Positions 32,998 to 43,208 are shown, counted from the stretch's first letter. The stretch: 54,373 bases of DNA from Clostridia bacterium (GCA_017444735.1 JAFSWB010000025.1:1-54373), one strand, 5' to 3'. The notes: a model not told the origin generated them from the letters alone. Numbers and translations: made by a program.

Positions 32998-35900
32998 ATG
33001 ACGGCAAAGAAAACGTTATCACTCATTCTTGCGCTTTTGTTTATCATAAGCGCGCTTCCGGCAGCGACGCTGAGCGTGTCGGCGGACCCGCCGGAAAGCA
33101 TCAGGCTGAACTACGATTCCTACGAGGAATACGTGGGGAAGTCGCTTGATCTTTACGTTTATTACGAACCATCCGACAATTGGGAGAGCTGCACCTGGGA
33201 GACGAGCGACGATTCGGTCGTCAGCATCAGTTATTCAAGCTCCGACTATTGCAGCGTGACGTTCACCGGCCTCGGAGAGGCGACGCTCACCGCCACGTCG
33301 GAGAGCGGCCTTACCGCGTCGTGCGCGTTCACGGTCAAGGCGTATCCCACGATAGATCTTGACGAGATCAAGTACATATCCGTCGGATACAGCGGCGACC
33401 CCGAGTACTTTGCCTTTACGCCGTCCGAGGACGGTTGGTACAGATTCTTCTCCATCGACGGGGTGGGAAATCCCGCCGAGCTGTACAGCACCAACGGGTA
33501 CTACCTTTCCGGCTGCAAGTGGTATAACGACAGCAGGGATTTCCGCCTCGACTATCAGATGACCGCCGGCGAGACCTACGTTTATCAGGTCGGCGCGTAC
33601 TCCTATTACGGCGGCGACGGATACAGCGTTCAGGTCGTAAAGATGGTCCCCCCGGATGAGATCTCACTCGACCGCTCGTCTTACGAGGGCTATCCGCTTG
33701 ATTCGTTCAGACTGAACGTCAGTTATTCGCCCGATCTCGCCGTCAATGAAGAGATCACATGGACCTCGAGCGACTCCGAGGTCGCAAGCGTCAACTACTA
33801 CGGAGAGGTGTATCTGAACTCTCCGGGTACGGCGACGATCACGGCGACTTCCGCGAGCGGACTTGAGGCGACGTGCGGCGTCGCCGTCCTTTCTCCCCTT
33901 CAGCTGACTCTCGGAGAGACGATGACGGCGGTCGTCAAGGACGAAAACGGGACCGGGTGCTTCGAATTCACGCCCGAGGAAGATATGACGATCGAGCTTC
34001 TCAGTATGGCGGACGACTCGATCCATCCTTCCTGCGAGGTCAGGGACGAGTACGGATCATACGTTGCGTCCGCTTACAGCGGAGGAGAAGGCAACAACTT
34101 CAAATTCAACTTCAACATTTACGCGGGCAGAAAGTATTTCATCCTTCCGGGCCTCGACAGAAGTGCTGACGAATACCCGGTAAGCTATGAATTCACGGCT
34201 TACCGTCTCGTCCCCGCCGAGTCGATCTCCTTCGCTCAGGGCGCCGAGGGCGAGGGACGCGTCAAGGACAGGATCAATCTGACGGTCGTTTTCGCGCCCG
34301 AGCGCGCCAAGAGCGAATACATCTACTGGTCGTCTTCCGATCCGAACGTTGCGACCGCCGAGTATTACGGACAGTACTGGAACGGTCTCGTGATCCTTCA
34401 GGGCGTCGGCGAAGCGACGATCACCGCAAGGACGAGCGAGACGAATCTCGAGGCGACTTTCCATGTCACCGTCAAGGATATGGAAGAGTTCGTCGTCGGA
34501 GAGACCAAAACGGTAACGCTCGTAAAAGGGAAGACCGTCAATTATAAATTTGTCGCTCCGGAGAACGGGAAATACGTCATATCCGCTCCGGACACGGACA
34601 GCTACGTCAGTCTCAGTATTTCAAAGAAGGACGGATACGCCGACGTCGATTGGCTCGGCGGAAGCGGATACGAATTCCGTCGCTCGATAAAGGCGAACGC
34701 GGGCGACGAGTTTACGTTCTCTCTGTCGAACAGCAGCGCGGAGGAGCCGTTTGACGTCATCGTCACTCTCGAGAAGCTTCCCGCCGCCGAGACGATCGTT
34801 ATTCCCGAGTCCGTCGAGATCGAATTCGGAGACGGTTATTCGTTCGATCCCGGATTCCTCCCGGAGGGATGCGCGACGGAGGAGATCGTCTCGTGGACGA
34901 GCGACAACGAGGAGGTCGCGACGGTCACCTCATACGGTTACGTCGAGTCGGTCAGCGCCGGTACGGCGACCGTTACCGCGACGTCGGAAAACGGTCTTAC
35001 CGCGTCGTGCGCGGTCACCGTTACGATGCCTCCGATCCTCACCGCGGGCGAACCGATGAGAGTCACCGCGGATAATTGCGATTCGCAGTCGTGTATGTTC
35101 CGTCCGACCGAGTCCGCCGAATACAGCTTCGGCGCGGACAACTTCTCGGAGGACAATTCGGTCAATATCAGAGTCGCCAAAGTGAACGGGTGGAACGTCG
35201 GCTCCTCATACGGAGAGACGCTGAACGTCAGCCTTGACGCCGACGCCTGGTACAAGGTATCGGTGAGCCTCAGGTCGTATCCGGACGGTCCCGTGACCTT
35301 CGATCTCAACGTCGCCGAAACGGTCGACGCGACCGGGATCCTGATCACCCCGGATTATCTTCCGGATATGTACGTCGGCAACAGCTTCAACCTCGAGGCG
35401 CAGGGTATTCCCTGGAACGGAAGAATTCCCAAGTTCACCTGGTCGTCCGACGACGATTCGGTCGCTACCGTCACGAGTTACGGATACGTCAGTCTTGTCG
35501 GCGTCGGGACCACCGTGATAAGAGCGATCGGCTCGAACGGCGTGAGCGGCGAATACGCCGTCACCGTTCTCGAGAACCCGCCGATCTCCGAGATCAGTCT
35601 CAGCAGTGATTCCATAAGCGCGATCGTCGGCGACGCCGGTCAGACGATCTTCGCGTACTCATATCCGTATAACCACAGGGACGAGACGATCACGTGGTCG
35701 ACGAGCGACCCGTCGGTCGCGACGGTCGATCAGGACGGATACGTCACATACGTCGGCGAGGGAACAGCCGATATCACCGCGACGAGCGAGGGAGGCGTCA
35801 GCGCGACCTGCCGCGTCACGGTCAAGAGAGCGACGATCCTCACCGTGGACGTGCCCGCGCGCGTAAGTATCACGAGAAACGTGCGCGAGACAGCGCGTTT

Positions 35901-38900
35901 CACTCCGTCCGAGGACGGACTCTACTGCTTCGGCATATCAAACAACTCCAACCGGAATATCGTCCGTATGGAGATCACCAAGATCAACGGTCTGTTCCTC
36001 GGAATTACCAGCACCGGCATTTTCAAGTACAATCTCACGGCGGGGACCACGTACTCCCTGAGTTTCGACTTCTCCACGTGGTACGGCGGCGATAACAACG
36101 GTTCCTTCGACGTTACCGTCTCGCGCGCGGTACCCGCGGAAGCCGTCACCGTCTCAGACGGCGATTTCAAGGCTGGGTACGTCGGGAGCGATTACGGATT
36201 CTCGGCGAAGCTCGAGCCGTGGAACTCGATACCCGAGGAGATCGAATGGACGACGGCGGACCCGGAAATCGCTTCCGTCACCGAAGACGGAACGGTCACG
36301 TTCGTCTCGCCCGGCGAGACTGTTCTTACCGTGTCGATCCCGTCGGGTTCCTCGACGGACGTCACGCTGAGATCCGTCAGAAGGCCCGTGGCGACCGCTA
36401 TCGGAATATCGAGAAAGGTCGTCGGGACGGTCGGTGACGAGAGATATCTCGACGTCAGTACGGTCCCCGAGGAGGCGGAGCTCGAAGAGATCGTATGGAC
36501 TTCGTCCGATCCCGCGGTCGTCTCTGTCGAGGACGGACGTCTTGAATTCCTCGCCGAGGGTACGGCGACCGTCACCGCGACGACTGCAAGCGGTCTTTCG
36601 GCGACCTGTACCGTCACCGTTCTCGAGCCGATCATTCTGACCGAGGGCGAGACCGTGACGGTGGATATTACGGAAAACTACCGCACGAAGCTCCTCTTCA
36701 CGCCCGAAGAGAGCGGCGAATACGCGTTCCTCGCCGACAACCCGACCGGCGACGGTCTGCGCGCCGAAGTCTATCTCTCGTATAACGGCGGCAAATCGTA
36801 CAATTACGGTACGAACGGAGTCGTCGGAGGATATCTTGAGGCGGGTACGACGTACGTCGTCGCGGTGAATTTCACCAACTACAGAGGCAACGGAAACGGA
36901 ACGGCGGACGTTACGGCGTCGAAGAGATGCCCCGCCGAGTCGATGACGGTCTCTCCGGAATCATTTTTCGGATATATCGGCAGCAGTTTTACCCCGGAAG
37001 CGGTCTTTGCTCCGTGGAACGCCGCGGATGAAAACGTCAACTGGTCGTCCTCCGATCCGTCGGTCGCCAAAGTCGAATACGGCGGCAGAATATCGCTGCT
37101 CACCGTCGGCGAGGCCGTGATAACGGGTACTTCGGAGAACGGTTTCACCGCGACGATGACCGTCAGCGTCAAAGAGCCGGAGCGGATCTCGCTCGACGAG
37201 ACCAGGACGGTAAAGGTCGCCGCGCCCGGAGAGAGCGGATGCTTCATATTCACTCCCGAGGAGGACGGAGTCTACGCGTTCACCTCGATCTCAAAAGTCG
37301 ACACCTACGGATACGTCAAGGATTCGGAGTGGAACACTCTCACTTATAACGACGACAGCGGCGAAGACAATAACTTCAGAGTTAAATACGCGATGAAGGG
37401 CGGAACGTCCTACATCCTTCAGGCGCAGCTGTATTCGACGAACGACACGGGAACGTTCGACGTTACGGTCACGACCGCCAAGACGCCGAGCGAGCTCGTC
37501 GTCACCAATCTGCCCGACAGGACCGAATACGTCGAGGGATTCGTCTCCGAGGCGCTCGATCTCACGGGTCTCCGCGTCAGAGTGAACTGGACCGACGGCA
37601 CGTCGGACATCTGGTCATACGGACAGGAAGACAACAGCAGAGTCGGCGGAGAACAGATCTCGTACAGCACGTACAGCGCCAACGCCGGCTACGTCACCGT
37701 CACCTGCGAGGACAAGTCGGTCACGGTCCCGCTCGATCTCATCGAGGACCCGGTCGAGAGGATCGAGGTCGATAAGGAATCGGAACGCAAGTATTACGAA
37801 AACGCCGAGGGCCGGTTCGTAATGTTCACCGATCCCGTGACGCTCGACAGACGCGAGGTCTTCCGCTACGATGAACGGGATCCGAGCGACGCGGTCATCA
37901 GAGTGTTCTTCAAGGACGGGACCGAAAAGACGGTCAGCGTCGGAGACAGACTCGACGGATACCGCGTGTCGTGGAGCTCAAATCAGACGAACGTTCCGTG
38001 GACGCTCGGCGACAACCCGCTGACGGTCTCTTATCTCGGACACGAGGCGACGCTGACGGCCACCGTTCTCGAAAACCCGGTCGAATCCCTCGAGCTCGTA
38101 TCAGGAACGGTCAGGCCGCTTGTCGAGGAAGTCGACGGATACGTGAACTCGTACTGGGACGACGTAACGGGCGACAGGATAGAGTATTTCAGATACTCGT
38201 ATTCGTTCGAAAACGTCGTTCTGAAGATAAAATACGTTGACGGGACGGAGAAAGAGGTCACTCCGTATCAGAGCGTCGACGGATTCAGCGTATCGGTCTC
38301 CGACAACCAGATACTCGAGCCGTGGACGGTCGGAAACGAAAATCCGATCACGGTCTCTTACCTCGGCAAGTCCGCGACGATCTACGCCACGGTCACAGAG
38401 AACCCGATCGAGAGTCTCGAGCTCATATCCGCGCCGACCGCTTCGTACTATCTCGGCGATCCGGATTATATGTACGAATACGCGTGGGGCGAGAATGAAT
38501 TCAGACCGTACGATCTCACCGGCTTCTCGTTCAGGGCGAACTTCAAGGACGGAACGAGCAAGGTCTATACCTCCGAAGAGATCAACGCCAACGCCAGGGA
38601 GATCGACGGTCACAGCTTCACGCTGACCGCCGGATATCCCGAGGAACCGGACGACGCGTTCCCGGTCATCTTCGGGTACATGGGCTTCACCCTTGATTAC
38701 ACAGTCGTTGTCGAGAACTCCCCGATCTTGTCGATCGAGGTCACGAAGGGTCCCGACAATCCGAATTATACGAACTACACTTATCCCGACTACAACGGAA
38801 TGGCGCTGCGGATCACCCGCACCGACGGCGCCGTCTCCAACGTCACCGTAACGTCCGCAAACTCGTCGTACGGGGCTGACGAAAGAAGAGGCACGTTCTT

Positions 38901-41448
38901 CAGCATCAACGTCGGCGGCGAAAAGGCGTATATCGTCAGAACGAACGGACAGCTTGAGATCAGGATGCTCGGAAAGAGAGCGGCGTTAGAGGGACTTGTC
39001 AACGTCGACGAGAGAGAGACCGCCGGTCTCAAACTCGTGAGATTCTCCGAGGACGTTCCCGGGTTCACCGCCGTCGTTACCTACGTGGGCGGAGAACAGG
39101 CGACCGTCTCCCACTATGATCACGTCGCCACGGCGACTTTGGGAGATAATGAACAGATAATGTTCTTCAGGACCGACAACGGTATCCTCAGCAGCGGAGT
39201 GTTCAAAGAAGACAACGGAACGACGTACTTCTGGGCGTACGGATGGGAGAACTTCATCGATCCTTCGGGAACGATGACGTTCATCTACACCTATCCGGAC
39301 GGCACGCTTCTCCTTACCGGATATATCGCCCGCGGCACCGTCGCGACGATCCCGGTCAAGATGTTCGACGACAACATCGGAGCGATCGCCGAGGGCGCGT
39401 TCAGCGCGCGCGACGATCTCACCGAGATCCGGTTTGAAGGAACGAGAGCTCAGTGGAACGAGATCGTCGGTTCGACCGATATCGGAATAGGCGGCGGCGT
39501 CAAGGTCGTCTGCTCCGACGATAACGTGCCGCACGTTCACAGCTACACGGAGACCGTGACTCCTCCGACCTGCACGGAGCAGGGCTACACGCCTCATTCC
39601 TGCGCCTGCGGCGCAAGCTACGTCGACACTTACGTGCCGGCGCTCGGCCACAGCTTCGGCGAGTGGAGAGTTACGACTCCTCCGACGTGCACCGGAAAGG
39701 GCATCGAGACGCGCGCCTGCACGCGCTGCGGAGCGACGGAGGAGAGAGACGTTCCCGCCAAGGGTCACACCTATACCGACACGGTCGTTCCTCCGACCTG
39801 CACGGAGCAGGGCTACACGGCTCACGTCTGCGAGTGCGGAGACAGCTATAACGACAGCTTCACCCCGGCGCTCGGTCACGACTTCGGCGAATGGACCGTC
39901 AAGGACGCTCCGACCTGCACGGAAAAGGGCGTCGAGGAACGCGTCTGCTCGCGCTGCGGAGCGACCGAGGAGAGAGACGCTCCCGCCAAGGGCCACACCT
40001 ACGTTGATACCGTTACAGAGCCCACCTGCACGGAGCAGGGATATACGACGCACGTTTGCTCCGTATGCGGCGACACCTACGTTGACTCCTACGTCCGCGC
40101 GACCGGACACGTCTGGGGTCCGTGGACGGTCGTCACGCCCGCGACCGAGACCGAGGAGGGACTCGAAAGAAGAGTCTGTCTCACCGATCCCGCGCACGTT
40201 GAGGAAAGAGCGATCTCCGTCGGAACGCACGTACACACCATGAACGAGGTCGCCGGTACTCCCGCGACCTGCACGGAAGACGGGTCGATCACCTACTACG
40301 TCTGCTCCGGATGCGGAAGATATTTCGCCGATCCCGAGGGGAACGAAGAGATCGAATCCGAGCACACGGTCATCCCGGCGCTCGGCCACGACTTCGGCGA
40401 GTGGACGGTGAAGACTCCCGCGACCTGCACCGACGCGGGAACGGATGAGAGGGCCTGCTCGAGATGCGACGCGAAGGAGACGCGTCCTCTCGCGGCGACC
40501 GGTCACGACTACGCGGAGACGGTCACCGCTCCGACCTGCACCGAACAGGGATATACGACGCACGCCTGCCGCAACTGCGGCGACAGCTACGTCGACACGT
40601 ACACCGCCGCGCTCGGCCACGATTTCGGCGAGTGGACGGTAAAGAAGGCGGCTTCTTGCATCGCGGCGGGCTCCGACGAGAGAGTCTGCTCACGCTGCGG
40701 CGAGAAGGAGACGAGAGCTACCGAGCCGACGGGTCACAGCTACACCGATACCGTCACCGCGCCGACCTGCACCGCGCAGGGATACACGACGCACACCTGC
40801 TCGAAGTGCGGAGACAGCTACGCCGACACTTATACCGCGGCGCTCGGCCACGACTTCGGCAAGGACGGCAAGAACCCGACCTGCACGCGCTGCGGCGCAA
40901 AGAATCCGAACTTCACGCCTCAGACCTTCAAGGACGTCCCGGCAGACGCGTTCTTCGCCGAGCCCGTAAGCTGGGCGGTCGCGAACGGGATCACCGCGGG
41001 CACCGGTAAAAACACGTTCTCACCCGAGGAGGGATGTACTCGCGGTCAGGTCGTCACGTTCCTGTGGCGCGCGGCCGGTCAGCCCGAGCCGAAGACCTCG
41101 AACAATCCCTTCAAGGACGTCAAGAGCGACGACTACTATTACAAGGCGGTCCTCTGGGCGGTCGAAAACGGCGTCACCGCCGGAACGAGCAAGACGACGT
41201 TCTCGCCGAACGACGTCTGCACCCGCGCTCAGATCGTCACGTTCATGTGGCGCGCGAACGGTCAGCCGACTCCGAAGAGCTCGACCAACCCGTTCAAGGA
41301 CGTGAAGGCGGGCGATTACTTCGCGACCGCGGTCCTCTGGGCGGTGGAGAACAAGATCACTCTCGGAACGAGCTCGAACACCTTCTCGCCTGAGGACACC
41401 TGCACGAGAGGCCAGGTCGTGACGTTCCTCTACAGAAACGTCAAATAA
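32998..41448 (+). CDS. Giant SLH-anchored surface protein with Ig-like and Cys-rich repeats
   Basis: A 2816-residue exported protein with a signal peptide at 1-29 (LSLILALLFIISALPAATLS). Residues 30-1496 hold about nine BIG2 Ig-like units (for example TWTSSDSEVASVN then GTATITATSASGL). Most are followed by a beta-sandwich module with FTPEEDG and a C-terminal AGTTY box. Residues 1496-2110 hold about five Big_3-like units with FKDGTEK-type cores. A short BspA-like leucine-rich piece (IAEGAFSARDDLTEI) lies near 2130. Residues 2178-2636 are about twelve Cys-rich repeats alternating PTCTEQGYTTHVC with GHDFGEWTV and CSRCG. Three SLH domains (2643-2816) bind secondary wall polymer. ATG 32998 follows AAGGAG. 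A scaffold or adhesin role is inferred. A deacetylase gene follows 16 bases downstream. Confidence 0.93.
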   Translation: MTAKKTLSLILALLFIISALPAATLSVSADPPESIRLNYDSYEEYVGKSLDLYVYYEPSDNWESCTWETSDDSVVSISYSSSDYCSVTFTGLGEATLTATSESGLTASCAFTVKAYPTIDLDEIKYISVGYSGDPEYFAFTPSEDGWYRFFSIDGVGNPAELYSTNGYYLSGCKWYNDSRDFRLDYQMTAGETYVYQVGAYSYYGGDGYSVQVVKMVPPDEISLDRSSYEGYPLDSFRLNVSYSPDLAVNEEITWTSSDSEVASVNYYGEVYLNSPGTATITATSASGLEATCGVAVLSPLQLTLGETMTAVVKDENGTGCFEFTPEEDMTIELLSMADDSIHPSCEVRDEYGSYVASAYSGGEGNNFKFNFNIYAGRKYFILPGLDRSADEYPVSYEFTAYRLVPAESISFAQGAEGEGRVKDRINLTVVFAPERAKSEYIYWSSSDPNVATAEYYGQYWNGLVILQGVGEATITARTSETNLEATFHVTVKDMEEFVVGETKTVTLVKGKTVNYKFVAPENGKYVISAPDTDSYVSLSISKKDGYADVDWLGGSGYEFRRSIKANAGDEFTFSLSNSSAEEPFDVIVTLEKLPAAETIVIPESVEIEFGDGYSFDPGFLPEGCATEEIVSWTSDNEEVATVTSYGYVESVSAGTATVTATSENGLTASCAVTVTMPPILTAGEPMRVTADNCDSQSCMFRPTESAEYSFGADNFSEDNSVNIRVAKVNGWNVGSSYGETLNVSLDADAWYKVSVSLRSYPDGPVTFDLNVAETVDATGILITPDYLPDMYVGNSFNLEAQGIPWNGRIPKFTWSSDDDSVATVTSYGYVSLVGVGTTVIRAIGSNGVSGEYAVTVLENPPISEISLSSDSISAIVGDAGQTIFAYSYPYNHRDETITWSTSDPSVATVDQDGYVTYVGEGTADITATSEGGVSATCRVTVKRATILTVDVPARVSITRNVRETARFTPSEDGLYCFGISNNSNRNIVRMEITKINGLFLGITSTGIFKYNLTAGTTYSLSFDFSTWYGGDNNGSFDVTVSRAVPAEAVTVSDGDFKAGYVGSDYGFSAKLEPWNSIPEEIEWTTADPEIASVTEDGTVTFVSPGETVLTVSIPSGSSTDVTLRSVRRPVATAIGISRKVVGTVGDERYLDVSTVPEEAELEEIVWTSSDPAVVSVEDGRLEFLAEGTATVTATTASGLSATCTVTVLEPIILTEGETVTVDITENYRTKLLFTPEESGEYAFLADNPTGDGLRAEVYLSYNGGKSYNYGTNGVVGGYLEAGTTYVVAVNFTNYRGNGNGTADVTASKRCPAESMTVSPESFFGYIGSSFTPEAVFAPWNAADENVNWSSSDPSVAKVEYGGRISLLTVGEAVITGTSENGFTATMTVSVKEPERISLDETRTVKVAAPGESGCFIFTPEEDGVYAFTSISKVDTYGYVKDSEWNTLTYNDDSGEDNNFRVKYAMKGGTSYILQAQLYSTNDTGTFDVTVTTAKTPSELVVTNLPDRTEYVEGFVSEALDLTGLRVRVNWTDGTSDIWSYGQEDNSRVGGEQISYSTYSANAGYVTVTCEDKSVTVPLDLIEDPVERIEVDKESERKYYENAEGRFVMFTDPVTLDRREVFRYDERDPSDAVIRVFFKDGTEKTVSVGDRLDGYRVSWSSNQTNVPWTLGDNPLTVSYLGHEATLTATVLENPVESLELVSGTVRPLVEEVDGYVNSYWDDVTGDRIEYFRYSYSFENVVLKIKYVDGTEKEVTPYQSVDGFSVSVSDNQILEPWTVGNENPITVSYLGKSATIYATVTENPIESLELISAPTASYYLGDPDYMYEYAWGENEFRPYDLTGFSFRANFKDGTSKVYTSEEINANAREIDGHSFTLTAGYPEEPDDAFPVIFGYMGFTLDYTVVVENSPILSIEVTKGPDNPNYTNYTYPDYNGMALRITRTDGAVSNVTVTSANSSYGADERRGTFFSINVGGEKAYIVRTNGQLEIRMLGKRAALEGLVNVDERETAGLKLVRFSEDVPGFTAVVTYVGGEQATVSHYDHVATATLGDNEQIMFFRTDNGILSSGVFKEDNGTTYFWAYGWENFIDPSGTMTFIYTYPDGTLLLTGYIARGTVATIPVKMFDDNIGAIAEGAFSARDDLTEIRFEGTRAQWNEIVGSTDIGIGGGVKVVCSDDNVPHVHSYTETVTPPTCTEQGYTPHSCACGASYVDTYVPALGHSFGEWRVTTPPTCTGKGIETRACTRCGATEERDVPAKGHTYTDTVVPPTCTEQGYTAHVCECGDSYNDSFTPALGHDFGEWTVKDAPTCTEKGVEERVCSRCGATEERDAPAKGHTYVDTVTEPTCTEQGYTTHVCSVCGDTYVDSYVRATGHVWGPWTVVTPATETEEGLERRVCLTDPAHVEERAISVGTHVHTMNEVAGTPATCTEDGSITYYVCSGCGRYFADPEGNEEIESEHTVIPALGHDFGEWTVKTPATCTDAGTDERACSRCDAKETRPLAATGHDYAETVTAPTCTEQGYTTHACRNCGDSYVDTYTAALGHDFGEWTVKKAASCIAAGSDERVCSRCGEKETRATEPTGHSYTDTVTAPTCTAQGYTTHTCSKCGDSYADTYTAALGHDFGKDGKNPTCTRCGAKNPNFTPQTFKDVPADAFFAEPVSWAVANGITAGTGKNTFSPEEGCTRGQVVTFLWRAAGQPEPKTSNNPFKDVKSDDYYYKAVLWAVENGVTAGTSKTTFSPNDVCTRAQIVTFMWRANGQPTPKSSTNPFKDVKAGDYFATAVLWAVENKITLGTSSNTFSPEDTCTRGQVVTFLYRNVK
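39538..40905 (+). repeat. Tandem Cys-rich repeats in the surface protein gene
   Basis: About twelve alternating units inside the gene: one type encodes PTCTEQGYTTH...C-x-x-CG, the other GHDFGEWTV...C-x-RCG. Near-identical codons recur between units. Units 6 and 7 (about 40110-40350) have diverged, one losing the CxxC (CLTDPAH). Array length is likely variable by recombination. Confidence 0.85.
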
Positions 41449-41464
41449 GAGAGATCGGGGTAAT

Positions 41465-42310
41465 ATGGACAAAGTAACGCTGATGTTTCCCGGCTTCAGG
41501 ACCAAGGCGTTCACGCTGAGCTTCGACGACGGGCTTGACACCGATATCCGCCTTGCCGGAGTAATGAAGAAATACGGAATAAAAGGGACGTTCAACGTCA
41601 ATTCCGGTCTCTTCTCGCCGGAGGGGACGGTCAAGCCCGCGGGGAGGGACAGTATCCCGCTGACCGTGAGTCAGGCGAAGGAGCTGTTCTCCGACCCGGA
41701 CTTTGAGGTCGCGTCGCACGGTTATCGCCATATCGCCCTCGGTCACACGGGCGGCGCCGACGCGATGATGGACGTTCTGAACGACAGGATCACCCTCGAG
41801 CGGACGTTCGGACGGCTCGTCCGGGGCTTCGCGGTCCCGTATTCGAGCTATAACGACGACGTCAGGACGATGGTACGCCTCGCGGGCTTCGCGTGGGCGA
41901 GAGGCGGAGGAAGGAAGACCGATTTCCTTCTTCCGCGCGAGGACGAGTGGTACGACTGGACCGGGATCGGTCAGCTCGACGGCGCGGTCGACGATCTTAT
42001 CGACCGGTTCGTCGGCGAGCCGAACCTCTACTACCACGGACAGCTTCTGATGCTGTACGGTCACTCGTACGAGTTCGAGAACGTCGACGGACTGTGGGAA
42101 AAGGCCGAGGAAAGGTTCCGCAAGCTCGTTTCGTGCGAGGAGATCTGGTTCGCGACGAACTCGGAGATCCACGAGTACGTCAGGGCGTTCCGGGGACTCG
42201 TCTATTACGCCGATATGAGCGCGGCTTACAATCCCGCCCGTGTCGACGTCTTCCTCCGGTGCGACGACGGCAAGTTCCGCATACCGGCGGGAAAAGAAGC
42301 GAAAATTTAA
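41465..42310 (+). CDS. Polysaccharide deacetylase (NodB/CE4) family protein
   Basis: A 281-residue protein with the CE4 catalytic motifs SFDDG (19-23, Asp21 base and Asp22 metal ligand) and SHGYRH (His85 and His89 metal ligands). No signal peptide is visible, so it is cytoplasmic or exported another way. The family removes N- or O-acetyl groups from glycans such as peptidoglycan or chitin oligomers. It lies 16 bases behind the SLH protein gene and shares its promoter. It could modify the wall polymer or a glycan linked to that protein; this is inference. A strong terminator follows. Confidence 0.9.
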   Translation: MDKVTLMFPGFRTKAFTLSFDDGLDTDIRLAGVMKKYGIKGTFNVNSGLFSPEGTVKPAGRDSIPLTVSQAKELFSDPDFEVASHGYRHIALGHTGGADAMMDVLNDRITLERTFGRLVRGFAVPYSSYNDDVRTMVRLAGFAWARGGGRKTDFLLPREDEWYDWTGIGQLDGAVDDLIDRFVGEPNLYYHGQLLMLYGHSYEFENVDGLWEKAEERFRKLVSCEEIWFATNSEIHEYVRAFRGLVYYADMSAAYNPARVDVFLRCDDGKFRIPAGKEAKI

Positions 42311-42316
42311 GACCGG

Positions 42317-42355
42317 AGGGGAGCGACGCTTCTATGTGTTCGCTCCCCTTTTTTT
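42317..42355 (+). terminator. Terminator after the deacetylase
   Basis: AGGGGAGCGA and TCGCTCCCCT form a 10-bp stem followed by seven or more T. Confidence 0.92.
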
Positions 42356-42373
42356 CGGAAACGAAAAAAACTA

Positions 42374-42402
42374 TTGACACCGTGTCAGTAACGTGATATA
42401 AT
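42374..42402 (+). promoter_or_regulatory. tetR promoter
   Basis: TTGACA, 17 bases, TATAAT, with operators over the -35 box and just after the -10. Confidence 0.92.
42375..42387 (+). promoter_or_regulatory. TetR-type operator 1
   Basis: TGACAC-C-GTGTCA, a perfect palindrome overlapping the -35 element. Confidence 0.8.
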
Positions 42403-42408
42403 CAATTT

Positions 42409-42425
42409 ACTGACACGGTGTCAGT
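42409..42425 (+). promoter_or_regulatory. TetR-type operator 2
   Basis: ACTGACAC-G-GTGTCAGT, a perfect 17-bp palindrome at the transcript start. Its centre is 36 bp from operator 1. Confidence 0.82.
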
Positions 42426-42451
42426 ATATTTTCATCGAGCGGAGGACTGCT

Positions 42452-43072
42452 ATGGCAACAAGAGAATCACCGGAAATCAGGGAAGGGGAGATACTAAACG
42501 CCTGCGAAAAGCTCTACGAGAAGAGATGTATAAAGGCGATGACGATCAAAGACATCAGCGAGGAAACGTCCTTCTCGCGTCCGTCGATCTACAATTATTT
42601 CCATAGCGTGGAGGAGATTTTTTTCAGACTGTTCGAGCGCGAGTATCTTCTCTGGTGCGACGACCTTGAGAAGATCGACTCGGAGAGGACCGCGCCGGAG
42701 GATCTTCCGCGGAAGCTCGTCCGATCACTCGAGAACAGAAAACTTATGCTCAGACTTCTTTCGGACAATATTTACGGTATCCTGTACTCGATCGAAAACA
42801 GCAGCCGGATCGAGCGGCAGATCTCCTTTGAGAGGTCGTACATAAAAAGTATTGCCATATTCGATTCGGTCCTGAAGAAAACGTTTCCCGGAAGATCCGA
42901 TACGGAACGCGAAAAAATGAGAAACGTTTCGTTCTGTTTTTTGGAGGGGATCTACACATACGCCGCCGTCACGCCTTATCAGATCGGAATAATGAAGATC
43001 GCCGGAATGGAGTTTGAAAAAAGAAGCATTTTCGAGATCGCGCTCGAGGGGTTTGAAGTAATATTAAGATAA
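42452..43072 (+). CDS. TetR-family transcriptional repressor
   Basis: A 206-residue regulator. The N-terminal HTH is TIKDISEETSFSRPSIYNYF (about 31-50), and the C-terminal helices form a ligand pocket of unknown specificity. GGAGG lies seven to eight bases before the ATG. The two GTGTCA palindromes in its promoter indicate autoregulation. The genes it would be expected to control downstream (an aldo/keto reductase and a flavodoxin) are now damaged or rearranged. This fits a redox or electrophile response cassette, but that is inference. Confidence 0.92.
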   Translation: MATRESPEIREGEILNACEKLYEKRCIKAMTIKDISEETSFSRPSIYNYFHSVEEIFFRLFEREYLLWCDDLEKIDSERTAPEDLPRKLVRSLENRKLMLRLLSDNIYGILYSIENSSRIERQISFERSYIKSIAIFDSVLKKTFPGRSDTEREKMRNVSFCFLEGIYTYAAVTPYQIGIMKIAGMEFEKRSIFEIALEGFEVILR

Positions 43073-43085
43073 CGGAGGAAAAGAA

Positions 43086-43208
43086 ATGTTCAACGAATCA
43101 TTGACGCTTTCAAACAGAGTCGTAATACCGCAGCTCGCTCTCGGCACATGGCTTATCGACGACGGCAAGGCTGCCGATGCCGTCAGAGCCGCCGTGGAGA
43201 TCGGATAG
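43086..43208 (+). pseudogene. Truncated aldo/keto reductase, first 40 codons only
   Basis: ATG 43086 follows AACGGAGGAAAAGAA and opens a frame of 40 codons: IPQLALGTWLIDDGKAADAV then RAAVEIG and a TAG. This is the N-terminus of an aldo/keto reductase (LGTW plus AVRAAVEIGYRHIDTA in the family). The match ends at the glycine where GYRHID should continue. The reading then enters response-regulator sequence. It is a deletion scar 13 bases after tetR, keeping the tetR-AKR operon start. Confidence 0.82.

Noticed and set aside
38986..40620. 544-codon open frame antisense to the Cys-rich repeats
   Set aside because: Repeats on the sense strand force repeats in the complement; no ribosome site or known domains.
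39538..40905. Possible CRISPR array
   Set aside because: The repeats are in-frame protein-coding units with no unique spacers of even length.
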